Assembly: GCF_000717335.1 (NCBI RefSeq)
Contig: NZ_JNYZ01000025.1
Location: 62,001-126,000 of the forward strand
DNA from: Amycolatopsis jejuensis
Lineage (GTDB): Bacteria > Actinomycetota > Actinomycetes > Mycobacteriales > Pseudonocardiaceae
Reading direction: 5' to 3'
Length of the DNA stretch: 64,000 nt
Part shown: piece by piece, positions 27,574-36,985 of the stretch
Numbering within the stretch: position 1 is the stretch's first letter
Layout of the letters: every line of letters begins with the position of its first letter
Notes under the pieces: generated by a model
What the model saw: the letters and a program-made list of their open reading frames with translations, nothing else
Told to the model about the DNA's origin: nothing
Database searches by the model: none
Made by a program: the position numbers and the translations under genes

Positions 27574-29271
27574 TCAGGCCTCCTTCACGTTCGAACGGCG
27601 GCCGGGCAGCGGGCGCGTGGACTTGCGCTGCGCGCCCAGCCGCTGGACGGCACCGAGGCCGAGGTGCCGGGGATTGGACAGGAACCGCGATTTCGACGTC
27701 GACACGATCGCCACCAGCGGATGCGTGACGAGGTAGACGACCACCAGGTCGAGCACCGTCGACATACCGAGGGTGAACGCGAAGCCCTGCACGTCGCCGA
27801 CCGCGATCACGTACAGGATCGCCGCGGCGAGGAAGCTGACCGCGTCCGAGGCCAGAATCGTGCGCCGGGCCCGTACCCATCCGCGGGGCACCGCCGACCG
27901 GAACGTGCGGCCTTCCCGGATCTCGTCTTTCAGGCGTTCGAAATAGATCACGAACGAGTCGGCCGTGATGCCGATCGCGATGATCAGGCCGGCGACGCCG
28001 GCGAGGTCGAGCGTGTACCCGATCCACCGGCCCAGCAGCACCAGCACCGCGTACACGAGCGCGCCGGACAGCGCCAGCGACCAGATCGTGAGGATGCCGA
28101 GCAGCCGGTAGTAGAAGAGGCAGTAGACGAAGACGACGGCCAGTCCGATCGCCCCGGCGATGAGCCCGGCCTGGAGCGAGGCGAGGCCGAGCGTCGCGGA
28201 CACCGTGGTGGCGTCCGAGGAATCGAACGACAGCGGCAGCGAGCCGTACTTGAGGATGTCGGCCAGGTTCTTCGCGTCGGACTGCGTGAACTTGCCTGTG
28301 ATCTGCGTGTTGCCGCCGAGGATCGCGCCCTGGACGGTGGGTGCGGACACCACGTCGGTGTCGAGCACGAACGCCGCCTGCTTGCCGACGTTGGCCGAGG
28401 TGAAATCACCCCAGGTCTTGCCGCCCGCGCTCTTGAAGCTGAGGTCGACGACCCACTGGCCGCGCTGCTGGTCGAACCCGGAGTTGGCGTCGGAGATCTC
28501 CGTGCCGGGGATGAACTCCGGGCCCAGCACGTACTTGTTCGTGTCCTTGTCACCGCAGGTGACCAGCGGCTGGTTGGGCAGGTCGTTGCCCTCCAGCGGG
28601 TCCGCGACGTTGGGCGCGCAGGTGAGCGCGGCGAGCGCCTTCTGCTGCGCGGCCTGCGCGGCGGCGGCCTGCTGCTGGTTCTTCGGGTCCTGCGGGATCA
28701 GCGCGGGCGCCTGGCGCAGCGCGCGGGCCGCCTCGATCGGGTTCTTGCCGTCGGCCGTCCCCGGCGCGGACGGCGTCGTACTCGGCGGCTGCTGTGCCGG
28801 AGCACCGGCCGCACCCCCGCCACCGGCAGGCTTGCTCGGCGAGGTCGACGGGGCGCCGGACGGCGGGGCCGAGGGCGGCGCGGCCGGGGTGTTGGGCACC
28901 GACCCGATCACCGGGCGGATGCCGAGCTTCGCGGTGCGGCCCAGGTTCTTCGCCTGGTCGCCCTGCTCGCCGGGCACCGTGATGACGATGTTGCTGCCGT
29001 CGAGCACCACCTCGGTGCCACCGACTCCGATCCCGTTGACGCGGGTCTCGATGATCTGGCGCGCCTGGTTCAGCGACTCGCGGGTGGGCTGGCCGCCGTC
29101 CGGGGTGCGCGCGGAGAGCGTGACCCGGGTGCCGCCCTGCAGGTCGATCCCGAGTTTCGGCGTGGGCTTGCCGCCGCCGGTGAAGAACACCAGTGCGTAC
29201 AGCGCGACCACGATCAGGGCGAAGAAGGCGAGATAGCGTCCCGGGCGGAGATGCCCGGCCGATGGTGCCAC
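27574..29271 (-). CDS. secD: Protein translocase subunit SecD
   Basis: A 565-residue membrane protein. Helix 1 is followed by the LGIDLQGGTRVTLSA signature, a P1 domain interrupted by a Pro/Ala/Ser-rich insert of about 80 residues (PAAPPSAPPSGAPSTSPSK...), and the RND-like core (GLAVVFVYCLFYYRLLGILT, ITADSFVIYFERLKDEIREG). The insert is common in actinobacterial SecD and its role is unknown. GTG at 29271 is taken as start because GAGGAG precedes it and the upstream frame is not coding-like. Confidence 0.97.
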   Translation of the reverse strand: MAPSAGHLRPGRYLAFFALIVVALYALVFFTGGGKPTPKLGIDLQGGTRVTLSARTPDGGQPTRESLNQARQIIETRVNGIGVGGTEVVLDGSNIVITVPGEQGDQAKNLGRTAKLGIRPVIGSVPNTPAAPPSAPPSGAPSTSPSKPAGGGGAAGAPAQQPPSTTPSAPGTADGKNPIEAARALRQAPALIPQDPKNQQQAAAAQAAQQKALAALTCAPNVADPLEGNDLPNQPLVTCGDKDTNKYVLGPEFIPGTEISDANSGFDQQRGQWVVDLSFKSAGGKTWGDFTSANVGKQAAFVLDTDVVSAPTVQGAILGGNTQITGKFTQSDAKNLADILKYGSLPLSFDSSDATTVSATLGLASLQAGLIAGAIGLAVVFVYCLFYYRLLGILTIWSLALSGALVYAVLVLLGRWIGYTLDLAGVAGLIIAIGITADSFVIYFERLKDEIREGRTFRSAVPRGWVRARRTILASDAVSFLAAAILYVIAVGDVQGFAFTLGMSTVLDLVVVYLVTHPLVAIVSTSKSRFLSNPRHLGLGAVQRLGAQRKSTRPLPGRRSNVKEA

Positions 29272-29379
29272 GGTGCTTCGGTCTCCTCGAACTGGCACGG
29301 ACTGGGTGGACCCCAACTGGTCCGCATCCGGAAGATGGACTTCCGGACACGGCTGGGCGTGACTATGGCGGCGGACACG

Positions 29380-29413
29380 CACGCAGCACCGAGAATGTAC
29401 TCGGTGCTGCGTG
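29380..29413. terminator. Perfect 14-bp hairpin between yajC and secD
   Basis: CACGCAGCACCGAG, loop AATGTA, then CTCGGTGCTGCGTG, a perfect 14-bp stem. It sits in the 210-bp gap between yajC and secD, both on the minus strand. No U-tract is visible. It could end yajC transcripts, attenuate secDF, or protect mRNA ends. Confidence 0.6.
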
Positions 29414-29481
29414 AGCCCGGCGTTCGCCCGTACCGGCTTTCGCCTGCCGTGGGCGCATCACTGCCCGGTGAGCGGGAAAGA

Positions 29482-29916
29482 CTACTTCTTCCCGTGCTCC
29501 AGCGGGGGCGCCACCTGCGCACCGGAGGACTGCGTCTCACCTGCGGAGATCGACTCCTGAGCCGGTGCCTCCGACGACGCGGGCGTGGCCTCCTGCGAGG
29601 TGACCCCGGCGGTCTCGGGCTCGGGCGTCTCGCCGGTCTCCGGCGTCTCCACCGTGGGCTCGACCTTCTCGCGGACCGCCTGCCGCAGCCACGTGGTGAC
29701 GACACCCGGCGCGATCTCGATGTCGATCGTGGTGTCACCGCTCGAGTCGGCGACGGTGCCGTACAGGCCCGACGTGGTCATCACGCGGTCGCCCGGGGCG
29801 ATGCTGTTCTGCAACTCCTGCTGGGCCGCCTGCTGCTTCTTCTGCTTGCGGGTACCCATGATGAGCGGCACGGCCACCACGAGCAGCAGCAGCAACGGCA
29901 GCAGTAACTGGTTCAT
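29482..29916 (-). CDS. yajC: Preprotein translocase subunit YajC
   Basis: A 144-residue protein with a single N-terminal membrane helix (MNQLLLPLLLLLVVAVPLIMG). It continues with the basic stretch TRKQKKQQAAQQELQNSIAPGDRVMTTSGLYGTV typical of YajC, then a Glu/Pro/Ala-rich acidic tail. It is an accessory subunit of the SecDF complex. The order ruvB-yajC-secD-secF is conserved. Start at ATG 29916 directly before the membrane helix. Confidence 0.95.
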   Translation of the reverse strand: MNQLLLPLLLLLVVAVPLIMGTRKQKKQQAAQQELQNSIAPGDRVMTTSGLYGTVADSSGDTTIDIEIAPGVVTTWLRQAVREKVEPTVETPETGETPEPETAGVTSQEATPASSEAPAQESISAGETQSSGAQVAPPLEHGKK

Positions 29917-30034
29917 GACTCTCCATTCGACGGACGCCTCGGTCGGCCGCCCGCGTCCGGTTTCGACGGATGTGCTGTGTTCGAGTGTGCCAGGTACCGG
30001 CGGAAACGCCACCACCCGGCCACCGTCGGCCCGT

Positions 30035-31120
30035 TCAGTCCTGGTCGAACAGCGTCGGGCCGCCCGGCTCGGACCGCCCGGCCTCCGGGGGCGGCACCAG
30101 GCCGAGATGCTCCCACGCGGCCGCGGTCGCGACCCGGCCACGCGGGGTTCGGGCGAGCATACCGGCCCGGACCAGATACGGTTCGCACACCTCCTCCACC
30201 GTGGTCGACTCCTCACCCACGGCGACCGCGAGCGTCGAAATCCCCACCGGTCCCCCGCCGAACGACCTGGTCAGCGCGCTGAGCACGGCCCGGTCGAGCC
30301 GGTCGAGCCCCAGTTCGTCGACGTCGTAGACCTTCAGCGCGGCCTGCGCGACCTCGAGCGTGACATACCCGTCGGCGCGGACCTCGGCGTAGTCGCGGAC
30401 CCGGCGCAGCAGCCGGTTCGCGATCCGCGGGGTGCCGCGCGACCGGCCGGCGATCTCGGCGCAGCCGTCCCGGTCGATGGTGATGCCGAGGATCGTCGCG
30501 GCCCGGCGCACGACCAGCTCCAGCTCGGCCGCGGAGTAGAACTCCATCTGGCCGGTGAAGCCGAACCGGTCGCGCAGCGGGCCGGTGAGCGAGCCGGACC
30601 TGGTGGTGGCCCCGACCAGGGTGAACGGCGCGATCTCGAGCGGGATGCTGGTGGCGCCGGGGCCCTTGCCGACCACGACGTCGACCCGGAAGTCCTCCAT
30701 CGCGAGGTACAGCATCTCCTCGGCGGGCCGGGCGATGCGGTGGATCTCGTCGATGAAGAGCACGTCGCCTGCCGCGAGGTTGGACAGCATCGCGGCCAGG
30801 TCGCCCGCGCGTTCCAGCGCCGGACCGGACGTGATCCGGATGGCCGCGCCCAGTTCGGCGGCGACGATCATCGCCATGCTCGTCTTGCCGAGGCCGGGCG
30901 GGCCGGACAGCAGCACGTGGTCGGGCGGCACCCCGCGCCGCCGGGCGCTCTCCAGCACCAGCTCCAGCTGCTCGCGGACGCGTTCCTGGCCGACGAACTC
31001 GTCCAGTTTCCGGGGCCGGAGCGTGGTCTCCAGGTCGCGTTCACCGGTCTGCGCGAGTGCGGACAGCGTTTCGTCGTCCGCCTCGTAGCCGCCGGTGTCG
31101 AACTCGGTCACTTCGTTCAT
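30035..31120 (-). CDS. ruvB: Holliday junction branch-migration ATPase RuvB
   Basis: A 361-residue AAA+ hexameric motor. It contains Walker [12 protein letters not shown], Walker [12 protein letters not shown], sensor motif [19 protein letters not shown] and a C-terminal winged-helix domain ([18 protein letters not shown]). It drives branch migration on RuvA tetramers. It begins 3 nt after the ruvA stop, indicating an operon ruvC-ruvA-ruvB. Confidence 0.98.
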   Translation of the reverse strand: MNEVTEFDTGGYEADDETLSALAQTGERDLETTLRPRKLDEFVGQERVREQLELVLESARRRGVPPDHVLLSGPPGLGKTSMAMIVAAELGAAIRITSGPALERAGDLAAMLSNLAAGDVLFIDEIHRIARPAEEMLYLAMEDFRVDVVVGKGPGATSIPLEIAPFTLVGATTRSGSLTGPLRDRFGFTGQMEFYSAAELELVVRRAATILGITIDRDGCAEIAGRSRGTPRIANRLLRRVRDYAEVRADGYVTLEVAQAALKVYDVDELGLDRLDRAVLSALTRSFGGGPVGISTLAVAVGEESTTVEEVCEPYLVRAGMLARTPRGRVATAAAWEHLGLVPPPEAGRSEPGGPTLFDQD

Positions 31121-31123
31121 CAG

Positions 31124-31729
31124 CTATCGCTTGCGACCCAGTGCGGCCAGCGCCGCGCGGAGCACCGACGACGTGGTGTGCCCGTCCCCTTCGGACAGCA
31201 CCCGGTCCACCGCCTGCTCGGCCTGTTTCGCCGGGAAACCCAGCCCGGCCAACGCTTCCACGACCTCGCCGCGCAGCGCGCCGGGGGCGGTGACGGAAGC
31301 GCTGCCGGGGGCGTCGCCGGTGCTGCCGAGCGCGGTGACCTTGTCGCGCAGTTCGAGGCTGAGCCGTTCGGCCCCCTTGCGGCCGATGCCGGGTACCTGG
31401 GTGAGGACGGTGATGTTCCCTTCGACGAGCGCCGCCCGCAGCTTGTCCGGCTCCAGCACGGCGAGCGTGGCCAGCGCGAGCCGCGGCCCGATGCCGGACA
31501 CCGTCTGCAGGAGGCCGAAGAGCTCGCGCGCGTCCTCGTCGGCGAACCCGAAGAGGGTGAGCGAATCCTCGCGCACGATCAGCGCGGTATGCAGCCGGAC
31601 CTGCTCGCCGCGGCGCAGCGTGGCCAGCGTCGCCGGGGTGGCCTGCACGGCGTAACCCATGCCGCCGACCTCGACCACCACATGGTCGAGGCTGACCGAC
31701 AGCACTTCGCCGCGTACCGAGGAGATCAT
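31124..31729 (-). CDS. ruvA: Holliday junction DNA-binding protein RuvA
   Basis: A 201-residue protein with an N-terminal OB domain ([28 protein letters not shown]) and two helix-hairpin-helix motifs ([39 protein letters not shown]). The C-terminal domain III contacts RuvB ([24 protein letters not shown]). The ATG at 31729 overlaps the ruvC stop (ATGA), so the two are translationally coupled. Confidence 0.97.
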   Translation of the reverse strand: MISSVRGEVLSVSLDHVVVEVGGMGYAVQATPATLATLRRGEQVRLHTALIVREDSLTLFGFADEDARELFGLLQTVSGIGPRLALATLAVLEPDKLRAALVEGNITVLTQVPGIGRKGAERLSLELRDKVTALGSTGDAPGSASVTAPGALRGEVVEALAGLGFPAKQAEQAVDRVLSEGDGHTTSSVLRAALAALGRKR

Positions 31730-32319
31730 CGTCGTGCTCCTGTTTCGTCCTGCTTCTTCGCTGTTTTCGCGGCGGCGGCGAGGCGCGCCTTGTGCGCACG
31801 GGCCAGCTCGGCCGCGCGCGCCTCGGCCTCCGCGAGCCGGATCCGCATCGGCTCCCGCCACAGGTGGCAGATGGCGAGCGCGAGCGCGTCGGCCGCGTCC
31901 GCCGGATGCGGTTTGACCTCCAGCCCGAGCAGCCGCATCACCATGGCGGTGACCTGCGCCTTGTCCGCCCGGCCGGACCCGGTGACCGCCGCTTTGACCT
32001 CGCTGGGCGTGTGGAACACGACCGGCAGCCCGCGCCGGGCCGCCGCCAGCGCCACGACCCCACCGGCCTGCGCCGTGCCCATCGCGGTACGCACGTTGTG
32101 CTGCGCGAAAACCCGCTCGACCGCGACCGCCTCCGGACGATACCGGTCGAGCCAGCGCTCCACCTCGTCGGCAATGCCCAGCAGCCGCTCGGCGAGATCG
32201 GACCCGGCCGGTGTCCGCACGACCCCGACCGCGACCGGGCGCACCGAACGCCCCTTGCCGCCGTCGACGATCCCGAGGCCACACCTGGTCAAACCGGGGT
32301 CGACCCCGAGCACCCGCAC
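31726..32319 (-). CDS. ruvC: Crossover junction endonuclease RuvC
   Basis: A 197-residue RNase H-fold nuclease that resolves Holliday junctions. The catalytic acidic residues lie in [26 protein letters not shown] and [14 protein letters not shown]. The C-terminus is extended by about 25 Ala/Lys/Arg residues beyond the usual end. GTG start at 32319 with GAGGAG upstream. Confidence 0.97.
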   Translation of the reverse strand: MRVLGVDPGLTRCGLGIVDGGKGRSVRPVAVGVVRTPAGSDLAERLLGIADEVERWLDRYRPEAVAVERVFAQHNVRTAMGTAQAGGVVALAAARRGLPVVFHTPSEVKAAVTGSGRADKAQVTAMVMRLLGLEVKPHPADAADALALAICHLWREPMRIRLAEAEARAAELARAHKARLAAAAKTAKKQDETGARR

Positions 32320-32419
32320 CGTTTCTCCTCTGCCCGCGCGAACATCCGTTCGAGATGCCAGGCTAGCGGGCGGGGTGCCCGGCCCGGCGGACGGACACGC
32401 CCGCGGGCACGATGGGGGG

Positions 32420-32863
32420 ATGGCGGATCCGCAGGACTTCATCACGCACTTGGGGCTGGAGCCGCTGCCGGTGGAGGGCGGCCGGTTCGCGCAGAGCTGG
32501 CGCGCGGCCGAAGGTTCGGCGATCTATTACCTGCTGCAGGCGCCGGAGATCTCCGCGCCGCACCGGCTCGACCGGGTGGAGGTGTTCGTGCACCATGCCG
32601 GTGCACCCGCGCGGATGCTGCTGCTGCACCCCGGCGGCGAGGTGACCCGGCCGGTGCTGGGCAGCGAGGTGGCGGCCGGGGAACGGCCGCAGGTCGTGGT
32701 GCCTGCCGGAACGTGGCAGGCCACCGTGCCGCTGGGCGCGTGGAGCCTGCTCGGCACCGTCGTCGTGCCGCCCTACACCGACGACTGCGTGGAGTTCGCC
32801 GATCCGGCCGTGCTTGCCGCGCAGTATCCGGCGGCGGCGGACGATCTGGCCGGCCTCGGCTGA
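32420..32863 (+). CDS. DUF985 cupin-like protein
   Basis: A 147-residue protein matching the DUF985 cupin pattern. It opens with [20 protein letters not shown], then [67 protein letters not shown] and finally [12 protein letters not shown]. Family members are often linked to nucleotide-sugar or RmlC-like folds without known activity. The typical Trp in W-H-F-H is replaced here by V-H-H. It is transcribed opposite to the ruv operon and converges with the next gene (3 bp between ends). Confidence 0.82.
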   Translation: MADPQDFITHLGLEPLPVEGGRFAQSWRAAEGSAIYYLLQAPEISAPHRLDRVEVFVHHAGAPARMLLLHPGGEVTRPVLGSEVAAGERPQVVVPAGTWQATVPLGAWSLLGTVVVPPYTDDCVEFADPAVLAAQYPAAADDLAGLG

Positions 32864-32865
32864 GG

Positions 32866-33387
32866 TCAGGGACCGTCGACGCCGGGGGTCCAGCTTTCCG
32901 GCGCCCCGCTCTCGGTGAGCACCGGCTGCCAGTCCGCGAATCCCTCCGGGGCGGTGTCCTGCCAGGGGAAATGCCCGTCCGGGGTGCCGACGATCAGCTG
33001 CAGGGCCGGGAAATCGCCGTCCGGGTACACGAGGAAGGCCGACCCGAGGTACTCCGGGTAATGGCCTTTCGCGACGCGCTCGAAGACGACCGGGGCGCCC
33101 TCGAAGAAATCGTCGTAGCGTTTGCCGACCTCGAAGATCTCGCCGTTGGCGGCGCGGTCCACGTACGCGTCGAGCAGGACCGGCGCCACCTCGTCCGGCA
33201 GTCCGACGACGACCGCCTCCGGCACGTTGTGCAACGCCCACGCGCACGCGGTGAAGCAGTAGCCGGATCCCTTGTCGTCACGGGGAACTGCGATGACCGC
33301 GTTGCCCCGTTCCTTGGCCTGGGACTCGATCCACGCGATGAGGCGCTGCTCGTCCGCGCTGAGGGCTGAGGTCGTCACGGCGGCCAT
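32866..33387 (-). CDS. DUF4262 domain protein
   Basis: A 173-residue protein. Its features YCFTACAWALHNVPEAVVVGLPDEVAPVLLDAYVDRAANGEIF, YLGSAFLVYPDGDFPALQLIVGTPDGHFPWQ are those of DUF4262, a cytosolic family of unknown function. The start is placed at ATG 33387; a longer frame to 33447 is not favoured. A perfect 47-bp palindrome lies about 100 bp upstream of the start. Confidence 0.82.
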   Translation of the reverse strand: MAAVTTSALSADEQRLIAWIESQAKERGNAVIAVPRDDKGSGYCFTACAWALHNVPEAVVVGLPDEVAPVLLDAYVDRAANGEIFEVGKRYDDFFEGAPVVFERVAKGHYPEYLGSAFLVYPDGDFPALQLIVGTPDGHFPWQDTAPEGFADWQPVLTESGAPESWTPGVDGP

Positions 33388-33485
33388 TGTGCCGCACCCG
33401 GGTCTCGGAGCCCAGCCCCCCTGCCGACGTTTTCCCGGAAGTGCCAAGGATTCCGGCGGCTTCCCTTGCGCCGCCCCGAAAAGCC

Positions 33486-33532
33486 GTGAAGGGAACCATC
33501 AGGGAATCTGATTCCCTGATGGTTCCCTTCAC
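33486..33532. repeat. Palindrome A, copy 3 (47 bp, perfect)
   Basis: A perfect palindrome with 23-bp arms around a single central T. The left arm starts GTGAAGGGAACCATCAGGG and the right arm is its exact complement. It lies between yebC and the DUF4262 gene and has no palindrome B nearby. Confidence 0.92.
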
Positions 33533-33552
33533 GGACCACTGCGTGGATTGGC

Positions 33553-34302
33553 TCAGTCCACTGCGGCCATGACCTCGTCGGAAACGTCGAAGTTGGCGTA
33601 CACGTTCTGCACGTCGTCGCAGTCCTCGAGCGCGTCGATCAGCTTGAAGACCTTCTTCGCGGCGTCCACGTCGAGCGGCACGCTCACCGACGGCAGGAAG
33701 GTGAGGTCCGCCGACTCGTACTCGAACCCGGCCTCCTGCAGTGCTTTGCGCACCGGCACCAGGTCGCCCGCCTCGGAGACGATCTCGAAGCTCTCGTCGA
33801 GGTCGTTGACCTCCTCGGCACCCGCGTCGAGCACGGCCAGGAGGACGTCGTCCTCCGTGGCGTCGGCCTTCGGCATGAGCACGACGCCCTTGCGGTTGAA
33901 CATGTAGGCGACCGAACCCGGGTCGGCGAGGGAACCGTTGTTGCGGGTGAGCGCGGTCCGGACCTCCATCGCGGCACGGTTCTTGTTGTCGGTGAGGCAC
34001 TCGATCAGCACCGCGACGCCGTTCGGGCCGTAGCCCTCGTACGTGATGGTCTGCCAGTCGGCGCCGCCGGCTTCCTCACCGGCGCCGCGCTTGCGCGCGC
34101 GCTCGATGTTGTCCTGCGGGACGGAGGTCTTCTTGGCCTTCTGGATGGCGTCGTACAGCGTGGGGTTGCCGTCCGGGTCACCACCGCCGGTACGGGCGGC
34201 CACCTCGATGTTCTTGATCAGCCGCGCGAAGAGCTTGCCCCGCTTGGCGTCGAGGTTCGCCTTCTTGTGCTTCGTCGTGGCCCACTTGGAGTGGCCGCTC
34301 AT
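33553..34302 (-). CDS. yebC: YebC/PmpR family protein
   Basis: A 249-residue protein with the family opening [37 protein letters not shown] and the internal signature [23 protein letters not shown]. The family includes transcription regulators and, for some members, ribosome-associated factors that relieve stalling on proline stretches; which applies here is not visible. Upstream of ruvC and downstream of pdxT in transcription direction, as in mycobacteria. Confidence 0.96.
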   Translation of the reverse strand: MSGHSKWATTKHKKANLDAKRGKLFARLIKNIEVAARTGGGDPDGNPTLYDAIQKAKKTSVPQDNIERARKRGAGEEAGGADWQTITYEGYGPNGVAVLIECLTDNKNRAAMEVRTALTRNNGSLADPGSVAYMFNRKGVVLMPKADATEDDVLLAVLDAGAEEVNDLDESFEIVSEAGDLVPVRKALQEAGFEYESADLTFLPSVSVPLDVDAAKKVFKLIDALEDCDDVQNVYANFDVSDEVMAAVD

Positions 34303-34362
34303 CTTTCCTCCATCTGTTCGCGGGCCGCGTGCCTCCCGGCGCGCGGCCGCCGCAATCCCTGC

Positions 34363-35007
34363 TCAGGCTTCCCGCACGAGCTCGACGAACAGCCGGTGCA
34401 CGCGTTCGTCCCGGGTGATCTCCGGGTGGAACGCCGTGGCCACCACCGCCCCCTGCCGGACGGCGACGATCCTAGCGACCGGCGGCCCGTCCGGCGGGTC
34501 GTCCGGTCCGGCCGGGCCCGGCACGGTGGCCAGCACCTCGACCCCGTCGCCCGCCTTTTCGACCCACGGGGCCCGGATGAACACCGCGTGCAGCGGCGCG
34601 CCGGGCAGCCCGGCGAACGCGAGGTCGGCCTCGAACGAGTCGACCTGCCTGCCGAACGCGTTGCGCCGCACGACCACGTCGAGGCCGCCGAGCTGCTGCT
34701 GGTCCGGACGCCCGTCGAGGACCTCGCGGGCCAGCAGGATCATCCCGGCACACGAGCCGAACGCGGGCATCCCGCCGGCGATCCGCTCGCGCAGCGGTTC
34801 GAGCAGCTCGAACGTTTCGAGCAGCCGCGACATGGTGGTGGACTCCCCGCCGGGCAGCACCAGACCGTCCACTTCGGACAGTTCGGACGGGCGGCGCACC
34901 GGAACCGCGCGGGCGCCCGCGCTCTCCAGCATCGCGACGTGCTCGCGCACCGCACCCTGCAAGGCGAGCACGCCGACCGCCGGCCGTGCTCCCGTGACTG
35001 TCGCCAC
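34363..35007 (-). CDS. pdxT: Pyridoxal 5'-phosphate synthase glutaminase subunit PdxT
   Basis: A 214-residue class I glutamine amidotransferase. Motifs are [29 protein letters not shown], the nucleophile region [13 protein letters not shown] and the His-Glu pair in [15 protein letters not shown]. It releases ammonia for PdxS to make pyridoxal phosphate. GTG at 35007 follows GGGAGG. Unlike in mycobacteria, where both subunit genes point the same way, here pdxT and pdxS diverge across 400 bp. Confidence 0.96.
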   Translation of the reverse strand: MATVTGARPAVGVLALQGAVREHVAMLESAGARAVPVRRPSELSEVDGLVLPGGESTTMSRLLETFELLEPLRERIAGGMPAFGSCAGMILLAREVLDGRPDQQQLGGLDVVVRRNAFGRQVDSFEADLAFAGLPGAPLHAVFIRAPWVEKAGDGVEVLATVPGPAGPDDPPDGPPVARIVAVRQGAVVATAFHPEITRDERVHRLFVELVREA

Positions 35008-35137
35008 CCGACCTCCCGTGAGACGTTCGCACCAGCTTAGGGGGGCCGCCGCGGGCGCTTCCGGCCAGGTCAGGCGCGCGGCGCGCGGGCCGCTGCCCAC
35101 CCGGGCGGCGCTCCGGCGGCCGGACCGCGGCCGGCGT

Positions 35138-35170
35138 GAAGTGGACTGCTGAAATCTTCTGCCAGTGGAC
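35138..35170. promoter_or_regulatory. Pair of AGTGGAC sites, 24-nt spacing (pdxT side)
   Basis: GAAGTGGACTG and CCAGTGGACAC put AGTGG at 35140 and 35164, exactly 24 nt apart as a direct repeat. This resembles the AAAGTGG-type motif reported for the MocR-family regulator PdxR in Corynebacterium. Confidence 0.5.
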
Positions 35171-35281
35171 ACCTCGAAGGTGATCTCCGCCGACGCGGGG
35201 ACCGCCGGTGCTGTCCGGCTCGTCCCCGCTGCCGATGGTACGCCGGGACAGAAGGCCCAGGTCAACGCTTCATGCCGGAAC

Positions 35282-35312
35282 AGTGGCCCGGCGAACACCA
35301 GGTAAAGTGGCC
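35282..35312. promoter_or_regulatory. Pair of AGTGGCC sites, 24-nt spacing (pdxS side)
   Basis: ACAGTGGCCCG and TAAAGTGGCCTT put AGTGG at 35282 and 35306, again 24 nt apart and in the same orientation as the pair at 35138. It lies about 50-80 bp upstream of the probable pdxS -10 (TACGCT, 35363-35368). Confidence 0.5.
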
Positions 35313-35407
35313 TTCCGAAATTGCCCGGTAATGGCCTGCCTCAGCGGTCCACCGGAAGCCTACGCTGAGGAGGCAGAAGTCCGCACCCCCCGAGAAAGGC
35401 CCGCAAG

Positions 35408-36319
35408 GTGTCGCAGCAAGACAGCACCGAACCCCAGTCCGTCACCGGCACCGCCAAGGTCAAGCGCGGCATGGCGGAGATGCTCAAGGGCGGCGTGATC
35501 ATGGACGTGGTCACCGCCGAGCAGGCGAAGATCGCCGAGGACGCCGGCGCGGTCGCGGTGATGGCGCTCGAGCGCGTCCCCGCCGACATCCGTGCGCAGG
35601 GCGGCGTCGCCCGGATGAGCGACCCGGACCTGATCGACGGCATCATCGAGACGGTCTCGATCCCGGTCATGGCGAAGGCCCGCATCGGGCACTTCGTCGA
35701 GGCACAGGTGCTGCAGTCGCTCGGCGTCGACTACATCGACGAGTCCGAGGTGCTCACCCCGGCCGACTACGCGAACCACATCGACAAGTGGGCGTTCACC
35801 GTGCCGTTCGTGTGCGGCGCGACCAACCTCGGCGAGGCACTGCGCCGGATCACCGAGGGCGCGGCGATGATCCGCTCGAAGGGCGAGGCGGGCACCGGCG
35901 ACGTCTCCAACGCGACCACCCACATGCGCAAGATCCGCGGCGAGATCCGCCGCCTGCAGTCCCTGCCGGAGGACGAGCTGTTCGTCGCCGCGAAGGAGCT
36001 GCAGGCGCCGTACGAGCTGGTCCGCGAGGTCGCGGAGGCGGGCAAGCTGCCGGTGGTCCTCTTCACCGCAGGCGGCATCGCGACCCCGGCCGACGCGGCG
36101 ATGATGATGCAGCTGGGCGCCGAGGGCGTGTTCGTGGGCTCGGGCATCTTCAAGTCGGGCAACCCGGCCCAGCGCGCGGAAGCAATCGTGAAGGCCACGA
36201 CGTTCCACGACGACCCCGACGTGCTGGCGAAGGTGTCGCGCGGCCTCGGGGAAGCCATGGTGGGGATCAACGTCGAGGAACTGCCGGAACCGCACCGCTT
36301 GGCCGAGCGCGGCTGGTAG
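35408..36319 (+). CDS. pdxS: Pyridoxal 5'-phosphate synthase synthase subunit PdxS
   Basis: A 303-residue TIM-barrel lyase, extremely conserved. Motifs are [35 protein letters not shown], the catalytic lysines in [10 protein letters not shown] and [13 protein letters not shown], and [30 protein letters not shown]. It condenses ribose 5-phosphate, glyceraldehyde 3-phosphate and ammonia from PdxT into pyridoxal 5'-phosphate. GTG start. It is followed by a strong hairpin terminator. Confidence 0.98.
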   Translation: MSQQDSTEPQSVTGTAKVKRGMAEMLKGGVIMDVVTAEQAKIAEDAGAVAVMALERVPADIRAQGGVARMSDPDLIDGIIETVSIPVMAKARIGHFVEAQVLQSLGVDYIDESEVLTPADYANHIDKWAFTVPFVCGATNLGEALRRITEGAAMIRSKGEAGTGDVSNATTHMRKIRGEIRRLQSLPEDELFVAAKELQAPYELVREVAEAGKLPVVLFTAGGIATPADAAMMMQLGAEGVFVGSGIFKSGNPAQRAEAIVKATTFHDDPDVLAKVSRGLGEAMVGINVEELPEPHRLAERGW

Positions 36320-36334
36320 GTCAGTGGCTCGAGG

Positions 36335-36366
36335 GTGCCCCGTGGACTTCACTGTCCACGGGGCAC
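36335..36366. terminator. Perfect 13-bp hairpin after pdxS
   Basis: GTGCCCCGTGGAC, loop TTCACT, then GTCCACGGGGCAC. It lies between the convergent pdxS and acetyltransferase genes, followed by a short T-containing run (TTCAGGTTTA) on the plus strand. Confidence 0.75.
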
Positions 36367-36373
36367 TTCAGGT

Positions 36374-36943
36374 TTATCGGTGGGTGGTGCGGATCAGTCC
36401 GGAGGCAACTGGTGTGCGGACGTGCCGATGCGCGCCGGCCGGGAACGCCGGAGGCTCGGCTGGGACGTCGAGCAATACGTAGCCGCATTTCTCCGCCACC
36501 CGGCAGGATGCCTGGTTGTCCTCGGCGTGGAGCAGGTCAAGCAGGGTGAGGGAAACCAGGTCCTGGCCGCCGAGCGCCCACTGGGTGGCAGTTTCCAGTG
36601 CTCGTGCGGCAATTCCCCGGCCCCGAGCCTGCACTGCAGTCCAGTAGCCGACCTCCGCCACTCCATTCGAACCACACTTCACCACTACGTGCCCGATCGG
36701 CCGGTTGCCCTCGGTGCCCGTCAGCACGGCGAAGCTGAAGCGTCTTTTCTCAGCCCAACCGGCATCCTGCTCGTCGAGCCATTGCCGCGCCGCCCCCTCG
36801 TCCGCGAGCCATCGGGTCAAGTATCGGCGCAGCACCGGGTCTCGATGTGCGGTCACCAGCGCCGAAAGGTCGTCGGATCGCCACGGGCGAAGCCGTAACG
36901 CGGACTCCGGCCCAGTAGGTGGCGCAACCAGCGTGATCGTCAT
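36374..36943 (-). CDS. GNAT-family N-acetyltransferase
   Basis: A 189-residue GNAT enzyme of the RimJ/RimL type. It opens with LRLRPWRSDDLSALVTAHRDPVLRRYL; the acetyl-CoA motif is VGYWTAVQARGRGIAARALETATQWA; and TLLDLLHAEDNQASCRVAEKCGY is the usual C-terminal signature. The substrate could be a protein N-terminus, an amine or an antibiotic. It diverges from the VOC protein gene with about 40 bp between starts, so the promoters must overlap. Confidence 0.88.
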   Translation of the reverse strand: MTITLVAPPTGPESALRLRPWRSDDLSALVTAHRDPVLRRYLTRWLADEGAARQWLDEQDAGWAEKRRFSFAVLTGTEGNRPIGHVVVKCGSNGVAEVGYWTAVQARGRGIAARALETATQWALGGQDLVSLTLLDLLHAEDNQASCRVAEKCGYVLLDVPAEPPAFPAGAHRHVRTPVASGLIRTTHR

Positions 36944-36985
36944 TTCCGACGATTATCCGTGAGCGTTGCCAGGCATGATGGCCCC

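Noticed and set aside
29585..32863. A plus-strand open frame of over 1,000 codons across yajC, ruvB, ruvA and ruvC
   Set aside because: It is the antisense shadow of well-known genes. Only its last 147 codons (the DUF985 cupin) are real.
35360..36352. A 330-codon minus-strand frame opposite pdxS
   Set aside because: Shadow of pdxS; no ribosome site and no homologous motif.
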